DNA of 64,000 nucleotides from Altererythrobacter sp. BO-6 (lineage in GTDB: Bacteria > Pseudomonadota > Alphaproteobacteria > Sphingomonadales > Sphingomonadaceae): contig NZ_CP049259.1 in the NCBI RefSeq assembly GCF_011047315.1, positions 930,001 to 994,000 of the forward strand, given 5' to 3'. This document shows positions 47,360 through 56,909 of the stretch, one piece after another. The notes beneath the pieces are model-generated. The model was not told the origin of the DNA and made no database searches. It worked only from the letters and a program-made list of their open reading frames with translations. Position 1 is the first letter of the stretch. Each line of letters starts with the position of its first letter. A program made the translations under genes and the position numbers.

Positions 47360-49937
47360 ATGACGCTGCGTAAAACGACCAAGCTGGCACTGGCCGGCGT
47401 GACTTCTGCAATTGCTATTGCCGCCATCCCAACCACCGCATCGGCACAGGATGAAGCCGCCGCTGAAGAGGAACAGCGCGGCATCAACAATATCATCGTG
47501 ACTGCGCAGCGCCGCGAGGAAAGCGTGCAGGATGTGCCAATCGCCATCAGCGCCTTCAATCAGGCCGAGCTTGAGACGCGCGGCGTCACCAGCGCGCTGG
47601 AAGTGGCGCAGTTCGTGCCCAACCTCGTCGGCCTCAACAACACCGGCCTCGGCACCGCCAATTCCTATTACCTGCGCGGCATCGGCAACACCGAATCGAT
47701 CGCGACCTTCGATCCGCCGATCGGCACCTATGTCGATGACATCTACATCTCCCGCCAGAACGCCAACAACCTGTCATTCTTCGATGTCGAACGGGTTGAG
47801 GTGCTGCGCGGCCCGCAAGGCACGCTGTTCGGCCGCAACACCACCGGCGGTGCGGTCAATGTGTTCCTGTCGGAACCGGGCGACGAAGTGTCGGGCTATG
47901 CCGAAGTCGGCTATGGCAGCTACGAGCGGATGATGGCGCGCGCTTCGGTCGACCTGCCGCTGGCGGACAGCTTCGCGATCAAGGTTTCGGGCTATTGGCA
48001 GAATGACGATGGCTACGCGAAGAACACGTTCACCGGCGAACGCGTCAACGAGAATGACGGCTGGGGCCTGCGCCTTGGCCTGCGCGGCAAACTGTCCGAC
48101 ACCGCCCGCTGGACCGGTTCCTACATCCACACGTTCGCGGATTCATCGAACATTCTCAATTTCGATTGCGACCCGCTCGATCCATCGAATTGCAGTGGCC
48201 GCTTCGTTTCCACCGGCCTGAGCAAGAACGGCTCGTTCAATGGCTTGCTGACCGGCAAGAAGAATGATTTCGGACTGGGCAACGAAGCGACGATGGATTT
48301 CGTCAGCTCCAACTTCGAATTCGAAGTGTCGCCGGATGTGTCTATCAACGTGATCACCGGCTTCGTTTCGATCCGGCAGGATTTTGCGCTGGACTTTGCC
48401 GACGGCCGCGGCCTGCCCGGCATCACCGCACCCGTGCCGGCGCTGTTCCTGCCTGGCACGCCGCCGGTGCCTTCACGTTACACCTTCGGCGCATTTACCA
48501 TCGCCAACGAAGGCCAGCATGACCAGTTCACGCAGGAAGTGAAGTTCAACGCCTCGCTCGGCGATGGCCTGATCGACCTGGTCGGCGGCGTCTATTATTT
48601 CCAGGAATGGAACACGACCGACTTCGGCGATATCTTCACCTTGCCCTTCGCCCCGCCGCCGAACGGCTTCCCCTTCGTGCTGGCAGACCGCACGCTGAAG
48701 AACGAAGCCAAAGCCTGGGCAGGATATCTCCAGGGTGACCTGAACGTCACCGAACGGCTCACCGTCACCGCGGGCATCCGCTACACGGATGAGGAAAAGA
48801 CCTTCAACATCCGCGACAACCGCGCTTCGTGCAATGACGGCACGATTGAAGCCGGCTGCCTCGACAACAGCAACCTTTTCGTCGACGTGCCGCTGGTTCC
48901 GCAGCGGGTGAACATTCCCGCGCAAGCAAAGCGTGGGCCTGTGGACCCCGCGTTTTGCGATAAACTACGAAGCGGCGGACGACATCCTGCTGTTCGCCTC
49001 AGCCACCCGCGGGTTCAAGTCAGGCGGCTGGAACGCACGCGGCACAGCGGGACGACAATTGCTGCCGTTCGATCCCGAAATCGCCTGGAGTTACGAAGTC
49101 GGCGCCAAGACCACGCTGTTCGACAACCTCGTGCGGCTCAATGTCACAGGGTTCTGGCTCGACGTGCAGGATCTCCAGACCCCGTCCGCTTTCACTAACC
49201 CCGACGGATCGCTGGCCTTCATCACCCGCAACTTCGCCGACTATCGCAACAAGGGCGTGGAAGTGGAATTCCAGACCGCGCCGGTTGACGGGCTCAACCT
49301 GTTCGCCTCGCTTGGCTACCAGGATGACAAGTACATCATCGATCGCAATGCTCCGGCGCGCGACTTGTTCGGGGTGCAGTCGGTTGCCGCACAGCAGGCA
49401 GCCTGCCTTGCGGAACTGGCCGCGGGCCGCATTCCTGGCGGGCCGACCGGCGCCACCGATCCGCGCCGGTTCGACACCGCGCCCAATTGCGGCACCGGCA
49501 TCGTGACGCCCGACGGTTCGATCGCAGAGCCGGTGCGTACGCCCGACTGGACGATCGCACTGGGTGGCAGCTACGAAGCCGAAATGGGCGATTTCTCGCT
49601 CATTCCCGCAATCAACGCCAACTGGCGCAGCGACAGCGAAGTCGGCACCAGCCAGGTGACGCTGTATGACGGCGACGTCACCGGCCCTGTCACGAACATC
49701 GTCTATCCGGCCAACATCCAGGGGATCGGCAACCGTATCGATCCGGCCAGCGGATCGTTCAGTCCGGCGCGCTGGATCGTCAACGCCTCGCTGACGCTGA
49801 GCCATGTCAATGGCTGGTCGCTGGTGGCCGAGTGCAAGAACTGCTTCGGAGAGGAGGCGGTGGAATCCGCACTGGCCAATTACAGCTACCTCAATGCGCC
49901 GCGCACCTGGATGCTGCGGGCCAAGTACGACTTCTGA
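47360..49937 (+). CDS. TonB-dependent receptor (small-molecule type), single-base frameshift
   Basis: About 858 residues after repair. The signal peptide ends TTASAQDE, then the plug begins NNIIVTAQRREESVQDVPIA with AISAFNQAELETRG, NSYYLRGIGNTESIATFDPP, VDDIYISRQNANNL, VEVLRGPQGTLFGRNTTGGAVN. One extra A near 48924-48927 shifts the frame; repair joins NIPAQA to SVGLWTPRFAINYEA. The barrel then runs to the C-terminal LRAKYDF. The style is that of receptors linked to aromatic or other small substrates in sphingomonads, unlike the sugar receptor at 25694. It heads a coupled rightward operon and has an operator copy upstream. It would bring the substrate of the whole cluster across the outer membrane. 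Confidence 0.86.
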
Positions 49938-50971
49938 TGCGAACTGCCGCCGCGGCGATACTTCTCTCCCTAGCCGCGGCGGCGCCTACGCTGGCCCAGC
50001 AGCCCGATGCGGCTGCATTTGGGGTGCAGCCCTGGACCGAAGCTGTTGTCAGTGTGACCGACCTTGACGCCAGTTCATCATGGCTGGTGGCAGATGGCGG
50101 CTGGCGCATAGTTGCCGAAGGCGACCTTGCCCGGGCCGAACTCGATTACTGGCGACTCCCGGACACAATCACCGCCACCTTCCGCAAGATCTGCGCGCCG
50201 GCGGCCGACACCGGCTGCATCCGCTTCGTCAAATTCGACGGCGCGGAACGCCAGCGCCCGATCCGCTTGGCCGCGCGCCCGTGGGACACTGGCGGAATCT
50301 TCTCGATCATGCTGCGCAGCGAGGATACCCAGGCGCTATTCGATGCCGCCATCGCGCGCGGATGGTGGGCGGAAAGTGAACCCTACGCCTTCAGCTTCGG
50401 CGGATCCGATCTCGTCAATGTGGTGGTGCGCGGCCCGCACGGCGTGAACTACGCGCTCTACCAGCGCAAGGCCCCGCCCTTCACCGGTTTCCCGGTCGGA
50501 CGGCTGAGCCAGGCGTTCAACACCATGCGCATGGTGCAGGACCAGCCCGCCAGCCTGGCCTGGTATCGCGACCGGCTGGGCCTCAAGGTGCTGTTCGATG
50601 CGCCTTTCACCGATCCCGAACCGCGTTCGAACAATTTCTCCGTCCCTGCCAATCTCGCCACCACGCTGGTGCGCCGGGCGGCAGTGGTACAGCCAGACCT
50701 GCCGGGCGAAACCGGGCGGATGGAACTGATGGCGTTCGAAGGCTTCGAAGGGCGCGATCTGTCAGCCAGTGCTTCTCCGCCCAATCTCGGCATCATATCG
50801 GTGCGCTACCCAGTGCGCGATCTGGGCGGCTATTACGGCTTCCTGGCGGCGCAGGGCGTCACTCCGGCCTACCAGCACGACCAGGTGCCGATCGGCGGGC
50901 TCGGCAAAGTCGACATCATCGCCGTGCGCGATCCGGATGGCAATCTGACGGAGTTCTACAGTGCGCCGTAA
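49937..50971 (+). CDS. Exported VOC family protein
   Basis: A 344-residue protein with a signal peptide (AAAAILLSLAAAAPTLAQ) and two VOC-like modules. The first includes TEAVVSVTDLDASSSWLV, the second starts QAFNTMRMVQDQPASLAWYR and ends VDIIAVRDPDGNLTEFYSAP, the classic VOC C-terminal strand with the Glu ligand. Export is unusual for this mostly cytoplasmic superfamily and suggests a first reaction in the periplasm. The ATG overlaps the receptor stop by one base. Its partner in the cytoplasm could be the VOC protein at 30896. Confidence 0.78.
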   Translation: MRTAAAAILLSLAAAAPTLAQQPDAAAFGVQPWTEAVVSVTDLDASSSWLVADGGWRIVAEGDLARAELDYWRLPDTITATFRKICAPAADTGCIRFVKFDGAERQRPIRLAARPWDTGGIFSIMLRSEDTQALFDAAIARGWWAESEPYAFSFGGSDLVNVVVRGPHGVNYALYQRKAPPFTGFPVGRLSQAFNTMRMVQDQPASLAWYRDRLGLKVLFDAPFTDPEPRSNNFSVPANLATTLVRRAAVVQPDLPGETGRMELMAFEGFEGRDLSASASPPNLGIISVRYPVRDLGGYYGFLAAQGVTPAYQHDQVPIGGLGKVDIIAVRDPDGNLTEFYSAP

Positions 50972-52163
50972 GCTGCTTGCTGCAACCATCGCTGCACTGG
51001 TCGCTGCGCCGCTTTTGGCGCAGGAGGATCCCGGCTTCGATCGGCGCTGGCAGAGTATGCTGGCGGGCGGATACGAGCCGCTGACCATCCCCACCGACTG
51101 GTACGATCCGGTGGCGCAAGTGAAGGGCGCGGAAACCCCCGCGGCCACAACCCCGGTCGCAGATTCCGGTATCGCGCCGACCGCGCTCGAAGCCGCTGCC
51201 AGCTGGGCCGAAGATCAGAACTCCACCGCCTTGCTTGTGGCCCGGAACGGCCAGCTGGTGTTCGAACGCTATTGGCAGGGTTCGGGACGCGACACGCGCT
51301 TCAACCCGCAAAGCATGAGCAAGACAGTGCTGGCGATGCTCGTCGGGATTGCGATTGATAAAAGACACATCCGCTCGGTCGACGATCCGCTGGAACGCTA
51401 CATCACCGAATGGAAAGGCGAACCGCGCGGCCAGATCACGCTGCGCCAGATGCTGTGGATGTCATCAGGTCTCGAGCAGGGCGATGCCGGTTTCGGTTAC
51501 AAGGTCAGCCCCGAGAACCCGATCGTGCGGCATTCGCTGGGCAGCGACTTCACCCGCCTGCTGCTGTCACTGAAGCCGGTCGGCGAACCGGGCCAGAAAT
51601 TCGACTACAACAACCAGGTCAACCAGCTGATCGGGCTTGCGCTCGAGCGCGCGACCCGGCGTGACTACGAAAGCCTGCTGTCCGAATGGCTGTGGAAGCC
51701 GCTCGGGCTGAGAGATGCAGCGATGCCGCTCGACCGTGAAGGCGGGCTGGTGCTGACCAGCTGCTGCATCCTCTCGCGGCCGGTCGACTGGCTGCGGATC
51801 GGCGAGCTTTTCGTCAGCGGTGGGCGCTATCAGGGCAAGCAAATCGTGCCCGAAGCCTGGCTTGAGGAGATGCTCCAGCCCTCCCCCGGCTATCCCGGCT
51901 ATGGCTACCAGGTGTGGGTCGGCAATCATACGATTGGCGGCGAGCGCCCGCCCGGCGTGCCGCTGGTGCCATGGCAGAGCGAAGGCTTCGCCGCGCCGCA
52001 AGTGGTGATATTCCACGGCCACGGCGGGCAGCGGGTCTATGTCATGCCCGACAAACAGTTAGTTATCGTGCGTGCGGCGCGGCAATGGCCCGCGGCATGG
52101 GACGACGCATTGCTGCCCAATGTGATATGGCGGGGCACCGCCGAACGAGGAGATGCCGAGTGA
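50961..52163 (+). CDS. Exported serine hydrolase (beta-lactamase class C/EstB-like)
   Basis: A 400-residue penicillin-binding-protein-fold hydrolase with signal peptide (LLAATIAALVAAPLLAQ). The active-site Ser and Lys are in SMSK (about residues 118-121), the Tyr in FDYNNQ and the third motif in HGHGGQ. Members act as esterases or cleave 6-aminohexanoate oligomers, so an ester or amide in the substrate is a plausible target. GTG 50961 overlaps the VOC gene end by eleven bases. Expected in the periplasm. Confidence 0.86.
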   Translation: MRRKLLAATIAALVAAPLLAQEDPGFDRRWQSMLAGGYEPLTIPTDWYDPVAQVKGAETPAATTPVADSGIAPTALEAAASWAEDQNSTALLVARNGQLVFERYWQGSGRDTRFNPQSMSKTVLAMLVGIAIDKRHIRSVDDPLERYITEWKGEPRGQITLRQMLWMSSGLEQGDAGFGYKVSPENPIVRHSLGSDFTRLLLSLKPVGEPGQKFDYNNQVNQLIGLALERATRRDYESLLSEWLWKPLGLRDAAMPLDREGGLVLTSCCILSRPVDWLRIGELFVSGGRYQGKQIVPEAWLEEMLQPSPGYPGYGYQVWVGNHTIGGERPPGVPLVPWQSEGFAAPQVVIFHGHGGQRVYVMPDKQLVIVRAARQWPAAWDDALLPNVIWRGTAERGDAE

Positions 52164-53461
52164 CCGCAGACACAGCCCAGCCAGCCGCAAGTGACCGCGG
52201 CGAGTTCTCGAAGGGCTGGACCGTCCTGCTTGCAGGCGTGCTCGGCGTCATGTGCGGCGCGTCGCCGATCCCCTATAACGTCATCGGCTTTACCGCCGAA
52301 CCGCTCCAGGCGGAGTTCGGCTGGAGCCAAACCCAAGTGCTTCTGCCGATCACCCTGTTCGGGGTGATCGCGAGCGTCCTGGCGCCCGTTTTCGGCTGGA
52401 TGGCCGACAGGTTCGGCGTGCGCCCGGTCGCGCTTTGGTCGCTGTTTGCCTTTGGTCTCGCTTTCGCGGCGATCTCGCTGACGCCGACCGCGAACGAGCC
52501 GTCCACGCTCTACATCTACTATGGCTTCTGGGTGGCGCTCGGCCTGGTCGGGATCGGATCGACGCCGGTAACGTGGAGCCGCGCGATCAATCTGTGGTTC
52601 TTCAAGCATCGCGGGCTGGCGCTGGGCATCCTGCTGATGGGGACCAGCCTTGCCGCGATCATTATCCCGAAATTCGCGGTCTGGGTGATCCAGACGCAGG
52701 GCTGGCGGGCGATGTTTGCGGCAGTGGCGCTGTTTCCTGCGGTTGCGCTCGTCATCGCTTTCTTCCTGTTTCGCGAGCCCCGCCCGGACGAGCGTCCGAA
52801 GGCGATCGAGAGCGCCAGCGGCAGACTGACCGGTGTAACGCTTGCCACCGCACTGAAGGATTATCGCTTCTGGTTGATCTGGCTGTCGATCGGACTGATC
52901 GCGGCGGCATTCGGCGGCGCCTTCATCAACATGCCCACCATGCTGCGCCTGCGCGGCGTGGAGGCGCAGACTGCCGCCACCGTAATGGGTATCCTGGGCC
53001 TCGGCATTTTCGCAGGACGACTGATCACCGGTGCCCTGCTCGACCGTTTCTGGCAGGGCTTCGTCGCCTTCCCGCTGCTGTGCCTGCCGGCCATATCGGC
53101 CTGGCTGCTGCTGGGCGACAGCATCACTTTCCCGCTTGCCGCAATGGCCGGGTTCCTGCTCGGCTTCGCCGCCGGGGCGGAAAGCGACCTCATCGCATAC
53201 CTGACGGGGCGCTATTTCGGCATGGCCAATTACGGCAAGATCTATGGCATGCTTTATATGCCGTTCGGGCTGTTCTCCGCCGCTTCGCCGGTCATCTACG
53301 CGCAGGTGTTCGACCGCACCAGCAGCTATGATCCGATGCTGATGGTTTCCATCGGCATGTTCATCGCAGGCGGCGCCTTGCTGCTTTTTCTAGGGCGATA
53401 TCCCACTCAGTTTCCCGAAGCTGAAGCCGATCCCGCTCTCGCCCGGATGGAGCCTGCCTGA
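52160..53461 (+). CDS. MFS transporter (monocarboxylate-permease-like)
   Basis: A 433-residue major facilitator with about twelve helices. The loop motif GWMADRFGVRPV (helices 2-3) is the MFS signature, and the SRAINLWFFKHRGLALGILL and RYFGMANYGKIYGMLYMPFG segments resemble the oxalate/monocarboxylate permease branch. GTG 52160 overlaps the hydrolase stop as GTGA; an ATG just before it is out of frame. It would carry the acid produced in the periplasm across the inner membrane. Substrate is unknown. Confidence 0.85.
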   Translation: MTADTAQPAASDRGEFSKGWTVLLAGVLGVMCGASPIPYNVIGFTAEPLQAEFGWSQTQVLLPITLFGVIASVLAPVFGWMADRFGVRPVALWSLFAFGLAFAAISLTPTANEPSTLYIYYGFWVALGLVGIGSTPVTWSRAINLWFFKHRGLALGILLMGTSLAAIIIPKFAVWVIQTQGWRAMFAAVALFPAVALVIAFFLFREPRPDERPKAIESASGRLTGVTLATALKDYRFWLIWLSIGLIAAAFGGAFINMPTMLRLRGVEAQTAATVMGILGLGIFAGRLITGALLDRFWQGFVAFPLLCLPAISAWLLLGDSITFPLAAMAGFLLGFAAGAESDLIAYLTGRYFGMANYGKIYGMLYMPFGLFSAASPVIYAQVFDRTSSYDPMLMVSIGMFIAGGALLLFLGRYPTQFPEAEADPALARMEPA

Positions 53462-55023
53462 TGGCCACGCTTGCTGCAGAAAACCCGCTCGCCCCGATCG
53501 CCGCCAAGGTTGCGGCGAAATCGCTGCTGACCGATCCGGACACTCTGTCGCTTTACAGCCATGACGTCTTGTCGCGCGGCAATGCCCCGCTCGCAGTGTT
53601 CCGCCCGGCGAGCGTGGAAGAACTGGCCGCGGGTGTCGGTGCCGCGACCAAGGCCGGGGTTGCGGTGGTGCCGCGCGGCGGCGGGATGAGCTACACCGGC
53701 GGCTATCTTTACGATGGCGGACCGTTCCTGCTGGTAGACACCGCTGCGCTCGACGAAATCCTCGACATCAACGAGAGCGACATGACTGTCACGGTCGAGG
53801 CGGGTTGCAGCTGGGACAAGCTCTATCGCACGCTCAAGCCGCGCGGGCTGCGTGCTCTCGCCTGGGGCACGCTGTCCGGCATACGAGCCGCGATTGGCGG
53901 CGGGATGAGCCAGAACGGTCTGTTCTGGGGCGCACGCAACGGCAGCGCGGTCGACAGCGCGATCAGCTTCGATGTGGTGCTGGCCGATGGCACGATCGTC
54001 TCCACGGGATCGGATTTCTTCCGCCCCTTCGGCCCAGACCTCACCGGGCTGTTCGCCGCCGACTGCGGCGCCTTCGGCGTCAAGGCGCGGGTAACGCTGA
54101 AGCTGGTTCTTGAAGCGACCGCATTCGCCTATGGCTCGTTCAGCTTCGCCAACCATGATGCGCTGCTCGGCGCGATGAGCGAAATCGCGCGGGCCGAACT
54201 CGCCGCTGAAAGCTTCGCCTTCGATCCCTTCCTGCAAAGCCAGCGGATGAAGCGTGACACGCTGCTGAAGGACGCCAAGCAGCTGGGCAACATGATGAAG
54301 GCACAGGCAAAGTCGGGCGGCATGTTCAAGGCGCTTAAGGAAGGCGCCAAGGTTGCGCTGGCGGGCCGCTCGTTCCTCGACGATGTGCCCTTCAGCCTGC
54401 ATTGCATCGCCGAAGGGCGGCACCAGGGCGCGGTTGATGCCGATATGCGGGCGATCGAAGCGATCGTGCGCGAGCATGGCGGCGAGGTGGTCGAAAATTC
54501 GATCCCCAAGATCCTGCGCGCCAATCCCTTCCCGCCGCCCAATTCGATGCTCGGCCCCGATGGCGAGCGCTGGGTGCCGGTGCATGGCTTCCTGCCGCAT
54601 TCCAAGCTGGTCGAGGCGTGGGAGCGGTTGCAGGCGCTGTGGACTGACAATGCCGAAGCGATGGCGCGGCTGCAGGTCGAAACCGGCGCGCTGATTGCCG
54701 CGACCGGGCGCACCAGCTGCCTGATCGAACCGGTGTTCTTCTGGCCGGGCGAGCACAATCCGCTGCACAATCAAGCGATCGAGCCCGACCACATGGCCAA
54801 GCTTTCGTCCGCGCCCGACAACCCCGAAGCGAATGCGCTGGTGATGGAACTGCGCGAGCAGGTGATCGCGATCTTCCGCGAACTCGGCGCGATCCATTTG
54901 CAGATTGCGCGCGCCTATCCACTCAAGCAAAGCCACGATCCGGCTGCCTGGGCCATGCTCGAAGCGCTCAAGCGGCAGGTCGATCCGAACGGACTGATGA
55001 ATCCGGGTTCGCTCGGGCTATAG
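53461..55023 (+). CDS. FAD-linked oxidase (PCMH-type, GlcD-like)
   Basis: A 520-residue flavoprotein. The FAD-binding PCMH domain has FRPASVEELAAGVGAAT, VVPRGGGMSYTGGYLY, VDTAALDEIL, TVEAGCSWDKLYRTL and GLFAADCGAFGVKARVTLKL. The C-terminal cap ends LEALKRQVDPNGLMNPGSLGL, as in lactate or glycolate oxidase and vanillyl-alcohol oxidase relatives. It would oxidise a hydroxy acid or alcohol. It overlaps the MFS stop by one base. No signal sequence is obvious. Confidence 0.85.
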   Translation: MATLAAENPLAPIAAKVAAKSLLTDPDTLSLYSHDVLSRGNAPLAVFRPASVEELAAGVGAATKAGVAVVPRGGGMSYTGGYLYDGGPFLLVDTAALDEILDINESDMTVTVEAGCSWDKLYRTLKPRGLRALAWGTLSGIRAAIGGGMSQNGLFWGARNGSAVDSAISFDVVLADGTIVSTGSDFFRPFGPDLTGLFAADCGAFGVKARVTLKLVLEATAFAYGSFSFANHDALLGAMSEIARAELAAESFAFDPFLQSQRMKRDTLLKDAKQLGNMMKAQAKSGGMFKALKEGAKVALAGRSFLDDVPFSLHCIAEGRHQGAVDADMRAIEAIVREHGGEVVENSIPKILRANPFPPPNSMLGPDGERWVPVHGFLPHSKLVEAWERLQALWTDNAEAMARLQVETGALIAATGRTSCLIEPVFFWPGEHNPLHNQAIEPDHMAKLSSAPDNPEANALVMELREQVIAIFRELGAIHLQIARAYPLKQSHDPAAWAMLEALKRQVDPNGLMNPGSLGL

Positions 55024-56181
55024 ATGGCGCTGGAGCTTGACCGCAGGCGCGCCATCGCCGCCGGAATTTGCTCCGCCATCGCCGCGCATGTGCCGCTGTC
55101 GGCAACCGAAGGAGAGAACGTGACCGACGCAAAAACCTACACCGCAATGGCGATGCAGCTGACTGCGCGCTCGCTCGAAGCGCTGCCCGATGCCGCCGCT
55201 GCGCGCGCCGCGATGCTCGAACATATCGCCGCGATCGAAGGCCAGATCCGCACCAGCGCGATCTTCGTGGCGCAATATTCGGGCAAGCCGGTGAAGCTGG
55301 TGGTGCTGCCCGAATATCTCTTCACATCCTATCCGGGGCGCATTTCCATTCCCGACTTTGCCGCGCGGGTCGGCTGGGCTGCTGGCGGCGCCGAATACGA
55401 GGCGCTGGGCGCAGTGGCAGAGCGGTTGGGGATGTTCCTGGCTGGCAATGCCTATGAGACCGACGAAGCCTTTCCCGATTTCTATTTCCAGACCAGCTTC
55501 GTCGTCGCGCCCAATGGCGAAGTGGTGCTGCGCTATCGCCGGCTGCTGTCAATGTTCGCGCCCAGCCCGCACGACGTGTGGGAGGCCTATCTCGACAAAT
55601 ACGGGCTGGAGGGCGTGTTCCCGGTCGCGCGGACCGAAATCGGCAATCTTGCCTGCATCGCCAGCGAGGAAATCCTCTATCCGGAGATCGCCCGCGCGCC
55701 TGCGCTGCGCGGGGCCGAAGTGTTCTGCCATTCCTCGAGCGAGATCGGCTCGCCGCTCGCCACCAACAAGGATGTCGCGAAGCAGGCCCGCGCCTTCGAG
55801 AACCTCGCCTATGTTGTTTCGGCCAACACCGCGGGTATCTCAGGCACGGCGATGCCGCTCTCAAGCGCCGAGGGCAACAGCCAGGTGGTCGACTGGAAGG
55901 GCCGGGTCATCGCGCAATCGGGCGATGGCGAAACGTTCACCGCCTTTGCGCCGATCGACCTTGGAGCCTTGCGCGAGGGGCGCCGCACTCCGGCCATGAC
56001 CAATTACCTGGCGCGCCAGCGCCCGGCGCTGTTTGCCGAGGCCTATGCCGCCGCGGCCGAACCTTTCCGCGGGCCTGACGGGATGATGCAGGGCGGCAAG
56101 CCCGCCATCCCCGACCGCGACTATTTCCGCCGCGCGCAAGAAGAAGTGATCGCGCGGCTCGATAAATCGGGAGTGATCTGA
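55024..56181 (+). CDS. Carbon-nitrogen hydrolase (nitrilase superfamily) with atypical catalytic site
   Basis: A 385-residue nitrilase-fold protein. The catalytic Glu is in VVLPEYLF and the nucleophile Cys in GNLACIASEEILYPE, followed by ARAPALRGAEVFCHSS. The position of the catalytic Lys (usually YRK) appears as Arg in VVLRYRRLL, which is unusual. ATG 55024 adjoins the oxidase stop and gives a twin-arginine-like start (ELDRRRAIAAG); a GTG at 55120 has a much better ribosome binding site (GAAGGAGAG) and gives 353 residues without it. Either may be the real start. It could hydrolyse an amide or nitrile, or be a binding protein. Confidence 0.82.
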   Translation: MALELDRRRAIAAGICSAIAAHVPLSATEGENVTDAKTYTAMAMQLTARSLEALPDAAAARAAMLEHIAAIEGQIRTSAIFVAQYSGKPVKLVVLPEYLFTSYPGRISIPDFAARVGWAAGGAEYEALGAVAERLGMFLAGNAYETDEAFPDFYFQTSFVVAPNGEVVLRYRRLLSMFAPSPHDVWEAYLDKYGLEGVFPVARTEIGNLACIASEEILYPEIARAPALRGAEVFCHSSSEIGSPLATNKDVAKQARAFENLAYVVSANTAGISGTAMPLSSAEGNSQVVDWKGRVIAQSGDGETFTAFAPIDLGALREGRRTPAMTNYLARQRPALFAEAYAAAAEPFRGPDGMMQGGKPAIPDRDYFRRAQEEVIARLDKSGVI

Positions 56182-56903
56182 TGCAGCACCGCACCGTTTC
56201 GGGAAAGATCCGCTACAGTTCGATGAAGCCCGGCATGGAAGGGCAGGAACGCGGGCGCGAATGGTTTACCTTCACGCACCACGGCGATGGCTCGGTCATC
56301 ATGCGTGCGCGGTGCGAGATCGAGGAGCCGGACCCCACCGTGCTGCGCGATATCGTCTGCCACATCGGGCCCGATCGGAAACCGCACAACCTGCTGGTGC
56401 AGCTGACGCTGGGCGACGAATTTCTTGGCTCGGGCTGGATGCGTTATGACCAGGCAGCGGGCGAAATCACCTGCGAAAGCTTTGGGCCGTCGATTGGACG
56501 CAATTCGGAAAGCCGCGAGGCGGGAACCTTCGATGCATTCGGCACGCATCCGGTGGTCGGCGACGGCTTCACGACGCGGCTGATGGATGTCAGCCAGGGG
56601 CCGCACCGCCGCAAGCTGCGCTTTTTCCTGCCCTCGCCCGATCACCGCGGCGCCACCCCGCCGCAGATCGCCGAAGTCGAGATGGTGATGGAATATGTCG
56701 GCGAAGAGGAGAAGACGGTCGAGGCGGGAACCTTCCGCTGCCGCCATTACCGCTATGTCGATGACAGCGACGAAGGCATGGGCGGGACGCGGCATCCCGA
56801 TTTCGACATGTGGGTCACCGCCGACGATGACAGCGTGCTCGTCTACGGCTCGATCGACGGCTATATGATGAACCGCTACGAACTGGTCGAGCTGGAGCGT
56901 TAG
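56181..56903 (+). CDS. Conserved protein of unknown function
   Basis: A 240-residue cytoplasmic protein of mostly beta character (GREWFTFTHHGDGSVIMRAR, EMVMEYVGEEEKTVEAGTFR, HPDFDMWVTADDDSVLVYGS). I do not recognise the family. A repeated pattern of long strands and the ending YMMNRYELVELER suggest a lipocalin- or DUF3108-like barrel, which is only an impression. Its ATG shares one base with the preceding stop, so it is the last gene of the receptor operon. It ends six bases from the convergent dehydrogenase gene. Confidence 0.7.
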   Translation: MQHRTVSGKIRYSSMKPGMEGQERGREWFTFTHHGDGSVIMRARCEIEEPDPTVLRDIVCHIGPDRKPHNLLVQLTLGDEFLGSGWMRYDQAAGEITCESFGPSIGRNSESREAGTFDAFGTHPVVGDGFTTRLMDVSQGPHRRKLRFFLPSPDHRGATPPQIAEVEMVMEYVGEEEKTVEAGTFRCRHYRYVDDSDEGMGGTRHPDFDMWVTADDDSVLVYGSIDGYMMNRYELVELER

Positions 56904-56909
56904 TCTGGC

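Noticed and set aside
53407..54936. Leftward 509-codon frame antisense to the FAD oxidase
   Set aside because: Lies wholly over a coupled oxidase gene with PCMH motifs; no motif or start signal.
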